The notes below the pieces were generated by a model that saw only the letters and a program-made list of their open reading frames with translations, made no database searches and was not told where the DNA came from. This document shows positions 51,319 to 60,817 of a stretch of DNA of 64,000 bases, piece by piece (positions within the stretch are counted from its first letter, which is position 1; each line of letters begins with the position of its first letter). A program made the position numbers and the translations under genes. Source of the stretch: Paenibacillus sp. JJ-223 (GTDB lineage Bacteria > Bacillota > Bacilli > Paenibacillales > Paenibacillaceae); assembly GCF_927798175.1 (NCBI RefSeq), contig NZ_CAKMMP010000003.1, positions 310,001-374,000 on the forward strand, in the 5' to 3' direction.

Positions 51319-54216
51319 ATGCGGTCACGTAAGAAAAAGGGACTAATCCTGTTGCTTGTCCTGGCCTTGGTGTTCTCGATATGGACCATCTATCCATCGC
51401 GGGATCGTACTCCGGGCACGGCTCATGCGCTTGAAGATTTTGAAGCGATCTCCAATACGGACGATGAAAGCAGCTATGAACATTATCTGGCGGGTCATCA
51501 GAACACTCCCAAACCGGATAACGTGGTGCGGATTGAAGGCGAGTCTTATGTTCGGACGGAGGGTGGAACGTTTGAAGTGGTGCAGGGATATGCCGGATTG
51601 GACGGCAGTGCCGTCATTACACCCGAAACCGGAACCATTCGCTGGGATGTTCCCGTTCAATGGAGTGGTTTGTACCATGTTCGCATCCATTATTATCCGG
51701 TAGAGGGCAAGAGTTCCGGCATCGAACGCAGACTGGAGATAAACGGACAGGTTCCGTTCAGGGGGGCTGACGTCCTGCTGTTCGACAGGGTGTGGGGCAA
51801 TCGCGAAGATAACGTTCGCCGGGACGATCGCGGCAACGATCTCAGACCGAGGCAAGTGGAACAGCCGGAGTGGCAGCTCGCTTCCTTCAGGGACAGCGCA
51901 GGTTACTTCGAGGAACCGTTCCAGTTTTATTTTGAAAAGGGCAAACAGCAGCTATCGCTCACTTCGCTCCGGGAGAGCATGGCGATCGATTATATCGAGC
52001 TGTATCAGGAGGAGGATGTTCCGTCCTATGCAGACTTGCGGGCGAGTTATGAAACGCGCGGCTTGAAACCGGCCGGTCCGGTCATGCTGAAGGTCCAGGC
52101 AGAACAGGCTGCAAGCAAATCCTCGCCTACGCTTGCACCGATCTCGGATCGTTCCAGCCCTTCGCTGGAGCCGTATGACGTATCCAAAATTCGCATCAAC
52201 GCCATCGGCGGCATCAACTGGAAGCTGCCCGGTGAATGGATCGAATGGGAGATCGACGTGCCGGAGGACGGATTGTATCAAATCGCGCTAAAAGTAAAGC
52301 AGGATCAACTTCGCGGCATCTATGCGACCCGCAGTCTGACGATTGACGGCAAAGTGCCGTTCAAGGAAATGAAACGCATTCGTTTTAATTACAGTCCATC
52401 CTGGCAAACGCAAGTACTGGGAGCCGGAGAAGACCAGCCCTATCAATTCCATCTCGAAAAAGGAACACATCGCATACGGATGACGGTCACGCTCGGCGAC
52501 ATCGCTCCGCTTCTGCGCACCGTGGAATCCAGCGTACTGGAACTGAATGGGATGTATCGCAAAATATTGATGATCACCTCCAATAAGCCCGATCCGCTCC
52601 GGGATTACCAGCTGGAACGCCGCATTCCGGAGATGACGGAGGTCTTTGAACGGCAGGCGGCAACGCTTAGCTCTGTAGCCGCGTATCTGGAACAAGCAAC
52701 CGGAGAGCAGAGCGATAAAGTCGCCGTTCTGAATGCGATGGTGGTCCAGCTTAAAGATATGGCAGCCAGACCGGAGACGGTTCCGAAACGGCTCGATACG
52801 TTCAAGATTAACGTAGGCGGCCTCGGTACCTGGATTTTGTCCGTACGCGAACAGCCGATTACGCTGGATTACCTTCTCGTATCCCCGCCGGGCGAGCCAT
52901 TGCCGAAGGCGGAAGCGACGGCGATCCAGCAGGTGAAGCACGAACTGGGTGCATATGTCGCATCCTATACCGAAGATTACGACAGCATCGGCAATGTGGA
53001 GCAAAAGAAGGACGCGATTACCGTCTGGATTACGACCGGACGGGATCAGGCCCAGGTGCTCAAGGGTTTGATCGACGATTCGTTTACCCCGGATACGGAT
53101 GTGTCCGTGCAATTGCGGCTCGTTCCACCTAATATTTTGCTGCCTGCCACGCTCGCTGGGGAAGGTCCGGACGTAGCGATGCAAATGGGCGAAGATATCC
53201 CCGTGAACTATGCGATGAGAAATGCGGCAGCCGATCTGAGCAAATTCCCGGATTTTGAGGAAATCTCGGGCAGATTCCGCGAAAGCGGGCTGACGCCCTA
53301 CCGTTATAACGGAGGAGTCTATGCGCTGCCGGAGCAGCAGCATTTTCCGATGCTTTTTTACCGCAAAGATATTCTGAACGAGCTGGGTCTCGAACCGCCG
53401 AAGACGTGGGAGGACGTCTATAACGCTATCGCTGTCCTGCAAAAGCACAACATGGAGTTCTATCTGCCCATCGAGGATACGCTGAACAATGCCAATCTGG
53501 TTCCGAACTCGACTTTTGCGATGCTGTTGTATCAGAATGACGGCACCTTCTATACGGAAGATCAGAAGAAGAGCGCGCTGGATTCGGAAATTTCGATGGA
53601 TGCGTTCAAACGCTGGACCCAGTTCTATACCAATTACAAATTTCCGCTCAAGGCCGACTTTCCAAACCGTTTCCGCACCGGGGAGATGCCGATCGGCATC
53701 GCCGATTACACTACGTACAACATGCTTACGGTCATGGCTCCGGAAATTCGCAACCTCTGGGATTTTACCATTGTACCAGGCACTCAGCTCCCCGACGGCT
53801 CTGTAAGGCATGAGGTAGCCAGTGCGACCAGCGCTGTGATGATGCTCGAAAACGCGGCCAACAAGGAAGCCGCCTGGAAGTTTATGAAATGGTGGACCGA
53901 TGAGCAGACCCAGATGGAATACGGAAGAGAAATGGAAGGTCTCATGGGCGCGGCGGCCCGCTACCCGACAGCCAATATCAAGGCGCTGGAGCAGCTGCCT
54001 TGGCCTGTGAAAGATTATCGGAATTTGGAGAAGCAATGGGAATGGGTACAAGGTATCCCGCAGCTTCCGGGAGGTTATTTCACAGGCAGGCATCTGGATA
54101 ATGCGTTCCGCAAGGTCGTCAACGCCAACGAAAATCCGCGTGAGGCCCTATCGGACTATGTCCTGTATATCGATGATGAAATTGAGTTGAAGCGCAAGGA
54201 ATTCAATCTGAAGTAG
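51319..54216 (+). CDS. Membrane-anchored solute-binding protein fused to carbohydrate-binding-like domains
   Basis: 965 residues. An N-terminal membrane helix (about 7-27) has no lipobox cysteine. Two beta-sandwich segments follow: VVRIEGESYVRTEGG ... IDYIELY (about 68-240) and VKIQAEQ-like MLKVQAEQAASKSS ... WKLPGEWIEWEIDVPEDGLY (about 255-415); both read like galactose-binding/CBM35-type domains. Residues about 415-565 look helical. The last 400 residues are a family-1 binding protein (VSVQLRLVPPNILLPATLAG, FYRKDILNELGLEPPKTWED, KEAAWKFMKWWTDEQTQMEY). The permease pair begins 20 bases on. This fusion suggests a receptor that also grips the polymer. RBS GGAAAGGGG is far from the ATG. Confidence 0.87.
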   Translation: MRSRKKKGLILLLVLALVFSIWTIYPSRDRTPGTAHALEDFEAISNTDDESSYEHYLAGHQNTPKPDNVVRIEGESYVRTEGGTFEVVQGYAGLDGSAVITPETGTIRWDVPVQWSGLYHVRIHYYPVEGKSSGIERRLEINGQVPFRGADVLLFDRVWGNREDNVRRDDRGNDLRPRQVEQPEWQLASFRDSAGYFEEPFQFYFEKGKQQLSLTSLRESMAIDYIELYQEEDVPSYADLRASYETRGLKPAGPVMLKVQAEQAASKSSPTLAPISDRSSPSLEPYDVSKIRINAIGGINWKLPGEWIEWEIDVPEDGLYQIALKVKQDQLRGIYATRSLTIDGKVPFKEMKRIRFNYSPSWQTQVLGAGEDQPYQFHLEKGTHRIRMTVTLGDIAPLLRTVESSVLELNGMYRKILMITSNKPDPLRDYQLERRIPEMTEVFERQAATLSSVAAYLEQATGEQSDKVAVLNAMVVQLKDMAARPETVPKRLDTFKINVGGLGTWILSVREQPITLDYLLVSPPGEPLPKAEATAIQQVKHELGAYVASYTEDYDSIGNVEQKKDAITVWITTGRDQAQVLKGLIDDSFTPDTDVSVQLRLVPPNILLPATLAGEGPDVAMQMGEDIPVNYAMRNAAADLSKFPDFEEISGRFRESGLTPYRYNGGVYALPEQQHFPMLFYRKDILNELGLEPPKTWEDVYNAIAVLQKHNMEFYLPIEDTLNNANLVPNSTFAMLLYQNDGTFYTEDQKKSALDSEISMDAFKRWTQFYTNYKFPLKADFPNRFRTGEMPIGIADYTTYNMLTVMAPEIRNLWDFTIVPGTQLPDGSVRHEVASATSAVMMLENAANKEAAWKFMKWWTDEQTQMEYGREMEGLMGAAARYPTANIKALEQLPWPVKDYRNLEKQWEWVQGIPQLPGGYFTGRHLDNAFRKVVNANENPREALSDYVLYIDDEIELKRKEFNLK

Positions 54217-54235
54217 AAGGAAGGGAGGGTAACGG

Positions 54236-55192
54236 TTGCAAGCCAAAACAACCAAGACAGCAGCCGCTCCTGCCGTCCATACGCGTCCGGCGGGCTGGTG
54301 GTCCCTTTTGAAACGGGATCTGTACCTCAGCAGGCACTATTACGTATTGATGGCGCCGTTTATGTTGATCTTTTTCCTGTTCACTGTCATTCCAGTCGGC
54401 ATTTCGCTAGGCCTCAGCTTTTTCCACTTCAATATGCTGGAGGTGCCGCGTTTTATCGGCTGGCAGAACTATTCACGTCTTTTTCTGGGCGACGACGTCT
54501 TTTTGATTGCGCTGAAAAATACGCTCCTGTTCGCCGTTATCACTGGCCCTGTCAGTTATATTGCCTGTTTTTTGTTTGCATGGATCATCAACGAACTGTC
54601 GCCCAAAATCCGGGCGGTCATGACGCTGGTTTTCTACGCGCCGTCCATATCAGGCAACGTGTTCTTCATCTGGCTGATCATCTTCTCCGGTGACAGCTAC
54701 GGGTACATGAATGGTTTCCTGATGCGGCTGGGCGTCATCCTGGAACCCGTGCAATGGCTCGCAAACGAGAAATACGTGCTGGCCATCGTCATTATTGTTC
54801 AGCTGTGGCTTAGTCTGGGAACCAGCTTTCTGGCGTTTATCGCAGGTCTGCAGACGATTGACCGATCTCTGGTGGAAGCCGGTACGGTAGACGGGATCAA
54901 AAACCGCTGGCAGGAGCTCTGGTACATTACGCTGCCATCGATGAGACCCCAGCTCATGTTCGGTGCCGTGATGCAGATTACGGCTTCGTTCGCCGTAGCC
55001 GAAATTTCGATCGCCCTGGCCGGCTTCCCAAGCGTCAACTATGCGGCGCATACGGTCGTTACCCACTTGATGGACTTCGGCACCATTCGCTTCGAGATGG
55101 GATATGCCTCGGCCATCGCAACGGTGCTGTTTGCACTGATGCTTGGCACGAACGTTCTGACGCAAAAAATGCTGAGAAAGATAGGTGAATGA
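54236..55192 (+). CDS. Sugar ABC transporter permease (MalF-like)
   Basis: A 318-residue membrane protein with six helices after a basic cytoplasmic start. The EAA-type docking loop is EAGTVDGIKNRWQELWYITLP (near 208-228, in a variant form with LVEAGTVDG instead of YEAAxxDG). MAPFMLIFFLFTVIPVGISL is helix 1. TTG start with GGAGGG. It pairs with the next permease, whose start is near its stop codon, and presumably with the fused binding protein just upstream. Confidence 0.93.
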   Translation: MQAKTTKTAAAPAVHTRPAGWWSLLKRDLYLSRHYYVLMAPFMLIFFLFTVIPVGISLGLSFFHFNMLEVPRFIGWQNYSRLFLGDDVFLIALKNTLLFAVITGPVSYIACFLFAWIINELSPKIRAVMTLVFYAPSISGNVFFIWLIIFSGDSYGYMNGFLMRLGVILEPVQWLANEKYVLAIVIIVQLWLSLGTSFLAFIAGLQTIDRSLVEAGTVDGIKNRWQELWYITLPSMRPQLMFGAVMQITASFAVAEISIALAGFPSVNYAAHTVVTHLMDFGTIRFEMGYASAIATVLFALMLGTNVLTQKMLRKIGE

Positions 55193-55194
55193 CG

Positions 55195-56070
55195 ATGACC
55201 AGCAAAGTACGTGCCGCGTTAGGCATGCCAAAAAGACTGAATCGGTCATTTGCCGTCAGCCTGATGCTGTTTGCCCTGCTGGCCGTGTTTGGATCATTTA
55301 TGGTGCTGCCGCTCATCTATGCCGTTAACAATGCATTCAAGCCATTGGATGAGCTGTTTATTTTTCCGCCGCGCTTCTGGGTGAACAATCCGACAACGGA
55401 GAATTTCGCAGATCTGATCAATCTGATGGGCAATTCGTGGGTACCGTTATCCCGCTATATCGCGAATACATTGCTTATTACGATATTGGGAACGGTGGGG
55501 CATATTCTTCTGGCCTCAGCGGCCGCTTATCCGCTGGCGAAATATCGCTTTCCCGGCTCCAGAGTGTTGTTCACCATTATCATTTTGTCGCTCATGTTCT
55601 CGCCCCATGTCACAGCGATCCCGAACTACATGGTCATGTCCTGGCTCGGCTGGATCAATACGCATGCCTCCATTATCGTGCCGTCGCTTGCGTTCTCGCT
55701 GGGGCTCTTCCTGATGAAGCAGTTCATGGAGCAAATTCCCGATGCGCTGCTGGAGGCAGCCAAAATCGACGGGGCCAATGAATACCGGATATTTTGGAGC
55801 ATCGTGATGCCTAATGTAAAGCCGGCCTGGCTCACACTGATGATTTTGCAGTTTCCGGCCCTCTGGGGAACGGACGGCGGAAGTTTTATTTACAGTGAAA
55901 ACCTCAAAACATTGCATTATGCGCTCAGCCAGATTGTTCAGGGAGGGATTGCGAGAGCAGGGGTGGGTGCTGCGGTTGCGCTGCTGCTCATGATCGTGCC
56001 GATCACCCTGTTCATCATCTCCCAGAGCAGCGTTATGCAGACGATGGCTACATCGGGCATGAAAGAGTAG
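55195..56070 (+). CDS. Carbohydrate ABC transporter permease (MalG-like)
   Basis: A ~291-residue permease with six helices. The EAA loop is LLEAAKIDGANEYRIFWSIV (about 185-204), preceded by MKQFMEQIPD. AGGTGA abuts ATG 55189 but is six bases before ATG 55195, so 55195 is chosen; either way translation is coupled to the gene before it. The following NHL-repeat gene begins 15 bases after its stop, which keeps it in the same operon. Confidence 0.93.
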   Translation: MTSKVRAALGMPKRLNRSFAVSLMLFALLAVFGSFMVLPLIYAVNNAFKPLDELFIFPPRFWVNNPTTENFADLINLMGNSWVPLSRYIANTLLITILGTVGHILLASAAAYPLAKYRFPGSRVLFTIIILSLMFSPHVTAIPNYMVMSWLGWINTHASIIVPSLAFSLGLFLMKQFMEQIPDALLEAAKIDGANEYRIFWSIVMPNVKPAWLTLMILQFPALWGTDGGSFIYSENLKTLHYALSQIVQGGIARAGVGAAVALLLMIVPITLFIISQSSVMQTMATSGMKE

Positions 56071-56085
56071 AGAGGAGGCAGCGAG

Positions 56086-57549
56086 GTGCGGAAAAGCACA
56101 TGGAACAAGCGCAGCTGGATCATGATGGGCATGGTCTGCCTCCTGTTGTTCAGCCAAGCGGCTGAACCGGCAAGTGCAGACGGCAAGCAGGATGCTTACC
56201 AATACTCCTACTGGGGCGATTCCGTTCCGGCGCCGGCGGCGTATGAGGCCACGTCCATCATCACGGGCAATAAACTGGACACCGGTGCGTTCAAAGAACC
56301 GAGCGACATGCATGTCACAGCGGATCAGCGTGTGTTCGTACTGGATTCCGGCAATGGCCGCATCGTGGAGCTGGATCGCGATCTGAAGCTGGTGCGGACG
56401 ATTGATTCCTTTGAACGGGCGGGCAAGGAGGAGCAGTTCAACAATCCGCAAGGGATCTATGTCAGTAAAAAAGGAGATCTCCTCGTTGCGGACACCGACA
56501 ATCACCGGGTCGTTCATCTGGATGAACAAGGCCATCTGGTCAAAATTGTGGCTGAACCGAAATCGGATCTGTTACAAGCGGATTTTCAATTCAAACCCGT
56601 GCGGGTTGTCATGGATCAGGGAGAACGGATTTACGTCATGGCGGCGGGTGTATTCGACGGATTCATGGAGTTCAGTGCGGACGGCACATTTTCCTCCTTT
56701 ATCGGAGCGAACAGGGTTCAGGTTGATCCGGTGGAGTATTTGTGGAAACGGTTGGCCACGCGCGAGCAGCGCAGTCAGATGGTGATGTTTACGCCGACGG
56801 AGTTCACCAACCTGGATCTGGATGAAGAGGGGTTCATCTACGCCACAAGCGGCGACCGCGGCAAAGATCCGATCAAGAAGCTGAACGCCCAGGGCACCGA
56901 TATTTTGCGCAGACAAGGGTATCATTACCCCCAAGGCGATCTGATGTACACGAACGAAGCAGGGCCTTCGCGCCTGGTTGATGTAGATGTAGGAGACAGC
57001 GACATGTATTCCGTGCTCGACTCCAGCAGAGGACGAATTTTCACTTATAACGGCGACGGATACCTGCTCCATATTTTTGGCGGCATTGGCAATCGGTTGG
57101 GACAGTTTAACACGCCGGTCGCATTGGAACGTGCAGGAGACCGGATGCTTGTGCTGGATAAGGCGCTCGGTGAGATTACGGTATTCCAGACAACGGAGTA
57201 CGGTCGCACGTTGCATGAAGCGGTACGCAGTTATTACAACGGCGACGAGGACCAATCCTCGATGCTCTTCGCCAAGGCTGCCGAAATGAATGCGAATCTG
57301 GAGTATGCCTATGCGGGCATTGGCAAATCGCTGCTTCGCCAGAAGGAGTATGCCGAATCAGCGCAATATTTTAAACGGAGCATGGAGCGGCAGGGGTATT
57401 CGAAAGCATTTCTTCTGTTCCGCAAAGAACTGATGCGCGAGCATTTCTCGTGGATGATGTCCGGTTTATTCCTGGCTGCAGCTGCGTTTGTCACCGTCGT
57501 CATCGTTCGCAGGCATAAAAGGAGGATAACGAATGCAAGCGCCAAGTAA
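56086..57549 (+). CDS. Exported NHL-repeat protein with C-terminal membrane anchor
   Basis: A 487-residue protein: signal peptide (1-31, ending ASA), an NHL beta-propeller (about 60-385; FVLDSGNGRIVELD, GIYVSKKGDLLVADTDNHRV), a short TPR-like helical pair (about 395-445; AKAAEMNANLEYAYAGIGKSLLR) and a membrane helix near 455-477 followed by RRHKRR. The chain is thus outside the cell and anchored by its C-terminus. GTG start with GAGGAGG. NHL propellers bind proteins, RNA or glycans; with the importer around it, a role in assembling the glycan-uptake complex is plausible but unproven. Its end overlaps the next gene by 17 bases. Confidence 0.87.
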   Translation: MRKSTWNKRSWIMMGMVCLLLFSQAAEPASADGKQDAYQYSYWGDSVPAPAAYEATSIITGNKLDTGAFKEPSDMHVTADQRVFVLDSGNGRIVELDRDLKLVRTIDSFERAGKEEQFNNPQGIYVSKKGDLLVADTDNHRVVHLDEQGHLVKIVAEPKSDLLQADFQFKPVRVVMDQGERIYVMAAGVFDGFMEFSADGTFSSFIGANRVQVDPVEYLWKRLATREQRSQMVMFTPTEFTNLDLDEEGFIYATSGDRGKDPIKKLNAQGTDILRRQGYHYPQGDLMYTNEAGPSRLVDVDVGDSDMYSVLDSSRGRIFTYNGDGYLLHIFGGIGNRLGQFNTPVALERAGDRMLVLDKALGEITVFQTTEYGRTLHEAVRSYYNGDEDQSSMLFAKAAEMNANLEYAYAGIGKSLLRQKEYAESAQYFKRSMERQGYSKAFLLFRKELMREHFSWMMSGLFLAAAAFVTVVIVRRHKRRITNASAK

Positions 57550-58168
57550 GCAGCTTTACCAGTATCCGCTGCATCTCATCTTTCACCCTTTCGACGGATA
57601 TTGGGAACTGAAATATGAACGCAATCAACGAACGACATTGCTGATAGCCTGCATGATCATGCTGCTGCTGGTGGTTACCAAAATTTTGCATGCCCAGTAC
57701 AGCGGCTTTCTCATTAATTTTAACAATCCCAAGTATTTGAATAGTCTGCTTGAAGTGTTGTATGTCGTGATCCCGATCCTGTTCTGGTGTGTGGCCAACT
57801 GGTCGTTAACCACCCTGATGGACGGAGAAGGTAAGTTTTCGGAAATTTTTATGTCGACGTGTTTTGCACTGGTGCCGCTGCTCCTGATTCATTTTCCGTG
57901 GATCTGGCTGAGTCTCGTCATTTCCGCGCAGGAAGCAGCCTTTTATTATTTCTCCAATGCGCTTGCCGTTGCCTGGACGGTGTATCTGTTATTCGTGGGC
58001 AACATGACCGTTCACCAGTACACGCCGGCGAAGACGGTGCTTACGATGCTGCTTACACTGGCTGCCATGGCTTTTATGGCCTTTCTGTGCCTGCTATTTT
58101 TCAGTCTCGTGCAGCAGATCGTATCGTTTGTCTTCACCATCTATCAGGAATTCGTGCTTCGGGGCTAA
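57533..58168 (+). CDS. YIP1 family integral membrane protein
   Basis: A 211-residue protein with about five membrane helices and a short cytoplasmic N-terminus (QYPLHLIFHPFDGYWELKYE), as in the YIP1 family of bacterial and eukaryotic proteins with no settled bacterial function. AAAGGAGG precedes ATG 57533, giving a 17-base overlap with the NHL gene, so the two are translationally coupled. The same gene order (NHL, YIP1, DUF5696) beside sugar importers is familiar to me from other Paenibacillus annotations, though no role is known. Confidence 0.88.
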   Translation: MQAPSKQLYQYPLHLIFHPFDGYWELKYERNQRTTLLIACMIMLLLVVTKILHAQYSGFLINFNNPKYLNSLLEVLYVVIPILFWCVANWSLTTLMDGEGKFSEIFMSTCFALVPLLLIHFPWIWLSLVISAQEAAFYYFSNALAVAWTVYLLFVGNMTVHQYTPAKTVLTMLLTLAAMAFMAFLCLLFFSLVQQIVSFVFTIYQEFVLRG

Positions 58169-58184
58169 GGAAGGAGGACATCCA

Positions 58185-60764
58185 GTGAAATATGCTGTAG
58201 CGAAAAAAATAACCGGAATGCTGCTCATTGGCAGTCTGCTTCTAAGCGGTTGCCAGTTCTCGCCATCACCGCAAGCTCGCGAGGCGGCCGCTGTAGAACA
58301 GACCGATCTTCCCTCCCTGCCTCTCGGAGAAAAACTGAAATCTTCCTTTAGCGATGCTCGTCTTCAAGGCATGATTGGCATTGCCGGGAATGAAGCCTTA
58401 CGGTTGTTTATAAATGAAGAGACTGCAGAGATTGCTGTCCTGCACAGAGAGAGCGGACAAATCTGGCGCAGCAATCCTGCAGACCGGGAGCAGGACGGAG
58501 TTGCGGCAGGCATCAACAAAGACCTCCTGTCGTCACAAGCAAGGCTCAGCTTCTTCAACAGCCAGGGCCAAAGCAGCACGGTGAACTCGTTTACAGATAG
58601 CATCGGACATAAGCAGGTTAGCTATGAGGCGATGCCAAACGGGGTTCGGGTTCACTATCAGTTCGGGAGCACCGAGCGCTCGATTGAAGACTTGCCGGTC
58701 AAAATCAGCAAGGAACGATTTGAGCAGAAGCTGTTGGCACAGCTCGACAAGGCCGGGGAACGCGCCTTGAAGATCGGTTATACGGAGGATAAGGACGAAG
58801 GTGTCTACGTTCGAATTGACAAGGCACTGCAGGGACTTCAGCTGTCCCGTGCCCTTAAGGCTTTTGACGCGGCCGGATACACGGAAGAAGACCTGGCACA
58901 GGACAATGCCGAACATGGGATTGATCAGGAGCGCAGCGGACCGCGGCTCTTCATGATGACTTTGGAATATGAACTGGATGGCGAGAATCTGCTGGTGCGT
59001 GTACCTGCATCCGGCATTCATTTTCCGGAGGAATACCCGATCAACACCATATCCGTACTGGAATATTTCGGAGCCGGAGGGACGAATGAAAAAGGCTCCA
59101 TATTTGTACCGGACGGCTCGGGAGCCTTGATCCATTTTAATAATGGCAAAATCCAGTATCCCGGTTATCAGCAAGATATTTACGGTCAGGACTTGACGAT
59201 GAAGCTCCGGGAAGCCGGCTCGAATGAAACCAAAGCGAGATTGCCGGTCTTTGGACTGATTCGGGAAGAGGGAGCTTTTTTGGGAATCATCGAGGAAGGT
59301 GACGCTGTGGCCGTGGTGAATGCGGATATCAGCGGCAAGCTGAACAGCTACAACAACGTTTATCCCAGCTTCTATGTCGTGAACAAGAGCGATGTGACGC
59401 TTCAGGCCAGCGATATGGTGCGTACGCTTCCGAAATTTCAGAAGAGGCCGACAGCCTCGGACTTTGTTGTCAGATACGCTTTCGTTGGTGCGGAGAAGGC
59501 TTCGTACTCGGGACTCGCCGCATTGTATCGGAATTATCTGCTGCAAACCGGCGGACTTCCCGAACAGCAAGCAGGCGAAGAGCAGCCGGGCATTCCATTT
59601 TATCTGAAATTGATTGGAGGCATGACAACCCGGCAGCATATGCTGGGGATTCCTTACGATTCTACGGAGGCACTTACGACCTTTGAGGAAGCCAAGCAGA
59701 TCCTGTCCACGCTGAAGGAGAAGAACGTGTCGAACATTCAGGTTCGCTACGCCGGATGGTTCAACGATGGGCTGCATCACCGTCTGCCGGATTCCATCTC
59801 GGTGGACGGCGCGATTGGCGGGAAGAAGGGCATGCGCGATTTTAGCGATTATGCAAGGGAAGCGGGAATCGGGTTTTATCCGGATGTGGCTCTGCTGAAT
59901 GTGCAATCCAAGAAAGGGTTCAAACCGTCCAGAGAGGCATCTCGAACGTTAACCCAAGAACCGGCTGTGGTATATCCGATGAATCAGGCTTTGCAGCAAC
60001 GGGATCGGGACCGATCTCCATCCTATGTACTCTCGCCCAACAAGCTGAATCAGCTGACGGAAGAGATGCTGGAAGAGATGAAGTCTATTCAAAAAGAGGA
60101 GCACTCGCAATCACTGAGCCTGAAAGATCTGGCTGAGCAGCTGAATAGCGACATGAACCCGAAGAAGCTGCTGGATCGAACGGAAGCGTTGGGCGTGGTC
60201 ACCAAAGCGCTGGAACGGATCAAACAGCAGGCAGGCTCCGTTGTGGCCGAAGGCGGCAATGGCTACGCACTGCCTTATGTTACTGGGTTGACGGATGCTC
60301 CGATGAGCAGCAGCCAATTCAAACTGGAGGATGAAGAGGTTCCGTTCTTCCAATTGGTCGTTCACGGAAATATCAGTTACACCGGCTCTCCATACAATCT
60401 CTCGACCTATACGAACCCGAGACAGTATGTATTGAAGCTGATTGAATATGGTGCGAGCCCGTACTTCGCCTGGTTTAATGCGCCGAACCATGTGGTCAAA
60501 CAGACCGACTATGACGATCTGTACGCGGCAAACTACGAGCAATGGGTAGATCTGGCTGCCGAGATGTATAACGAGGTCAATCAGATCAATCAGCCATTTG
60601 CCGGGCGTTCCATGAAATCGCATGAATCATTGGCGGAAGGTGTGTATCGAACAACTTATGACGGCGGTGGCTTCGTGATCGTGAATTATAATGACTTTCC
60701 TGTAAAGGTTGAGAACCAAACCGTGGAAGCTCAAAGCTATATGACTGGTGGTGAGCAGCTCTGA
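58185..60764 (+). CDS. DUF5696 domain-containing lipoprotein
   Basis: An 859-residue lipoprotein. The signal peptide ends with lipobox LSGC (Cys23). The N-terminal ~250 residues are beta-rich (IAVLHRESGQIWRSNP); the central to C-terminal part looks like a (beta/alpha)8-type domain: NVSNIQVRYAGWFNDGLHHR, YAREAGIGFYPDVALLN and YSPYFAWF-like GASPYFAWFNAPNH. I recognise this as the DUF5696 family; a glycoside-hydrolase-like fold is a guess and no catalytic acid pair is certain. AAGGAGG sits nine bases before GTG 58185; the longer ATG start (58128) would lie inside the YIP1 gene. The next permease may start at a CTG overlapping its stop. Confidence 0.86.
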   Translation: MKYAVAKKITGMLLIGSLLLSGCQFSPSPQAREAAAVEQTDLPSLPLGEKLKSSFSDARLQGMIGIAGNEALRLFINEETAEIAVLHRESGQIWRSNPADREQDGVAAGINKDLLSSQARLSFFNSQGQSSTVNSFTDSIGHKQVSYEAMPNGVRVHYQFGSTERSIEDLPVKISKERFEQKLLAQLDKAGERALKIGYTEDKDEGVYVRIDKALQGLQLSRALKAFDAAGYTEEDLAQDNAEHGIDQERSGPRLFMMTLEYELDGENLLVRVPASGIHFPEEYPINTISVLEYFGAGGTNEKGSIFVPDGSGALIHFNNGKIQYPGYQQDIYGQDLTMKLREAGSNETKARLPVFGLIREEGAFLGIIEEGDAVAVVNADISGKLNSYNNVYPSFYVVNKSDVTLQASDMVRTLPKFQKRPTASDFVVRYAFVGAEKASYSGLAALYRNYLLQTGGLPEQQAGEEQPGIPFYLKLIGGMTTRQHMLGIPYDSTEALTTFEEAKQILSTLKEKNVSNIQVRYAGWFNDGLHHRLPDSISVDGAIGGKKGMRDFSDYAREAGIGFYPDVALLNVQSKKGFKPSREASRTLTQEPAVVYPMNQALQQRDRDRSPSYVLSPNKLNQLTEEMLEEMKSIQKEEHSQSLSLKDLAEQLNSDMNPKKLLDRTEALGVVTKALERIKQQAGSVVAEGGNGYALPYVTGLTDAPMSSSQFKLEDEEVPFFQLVVHGNISYTGSPYNLSTYTNPRQYVLKLIEYGASPYFAWFNAPNHVVKQTDYDDLYAANYEQWVDLAAEMYNEVNQINQPFAGRSMKSHESLAEGVYRTTYDGGGFVIVNYNDFPVKVENQTVEAQSYMTGGEQL

Positions 60765-60817
60765 AGACGCTCCTGAAATGGAAATGGGGAAGTCGTACGT
60801 ATGCTCAACAGAAAGCC

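Noticed and set aside
52288..54093. Long minus-strand frame of 601 codons
   Set aside because: Shadow of the fused solute-binding protein in GC-richer sequence; rich in Arg/His without any domain pattern.
58533..59906. Minus-strand 457-codon frame
   Set aside because: Shadow of the DUF5696 gene, same reasoning.
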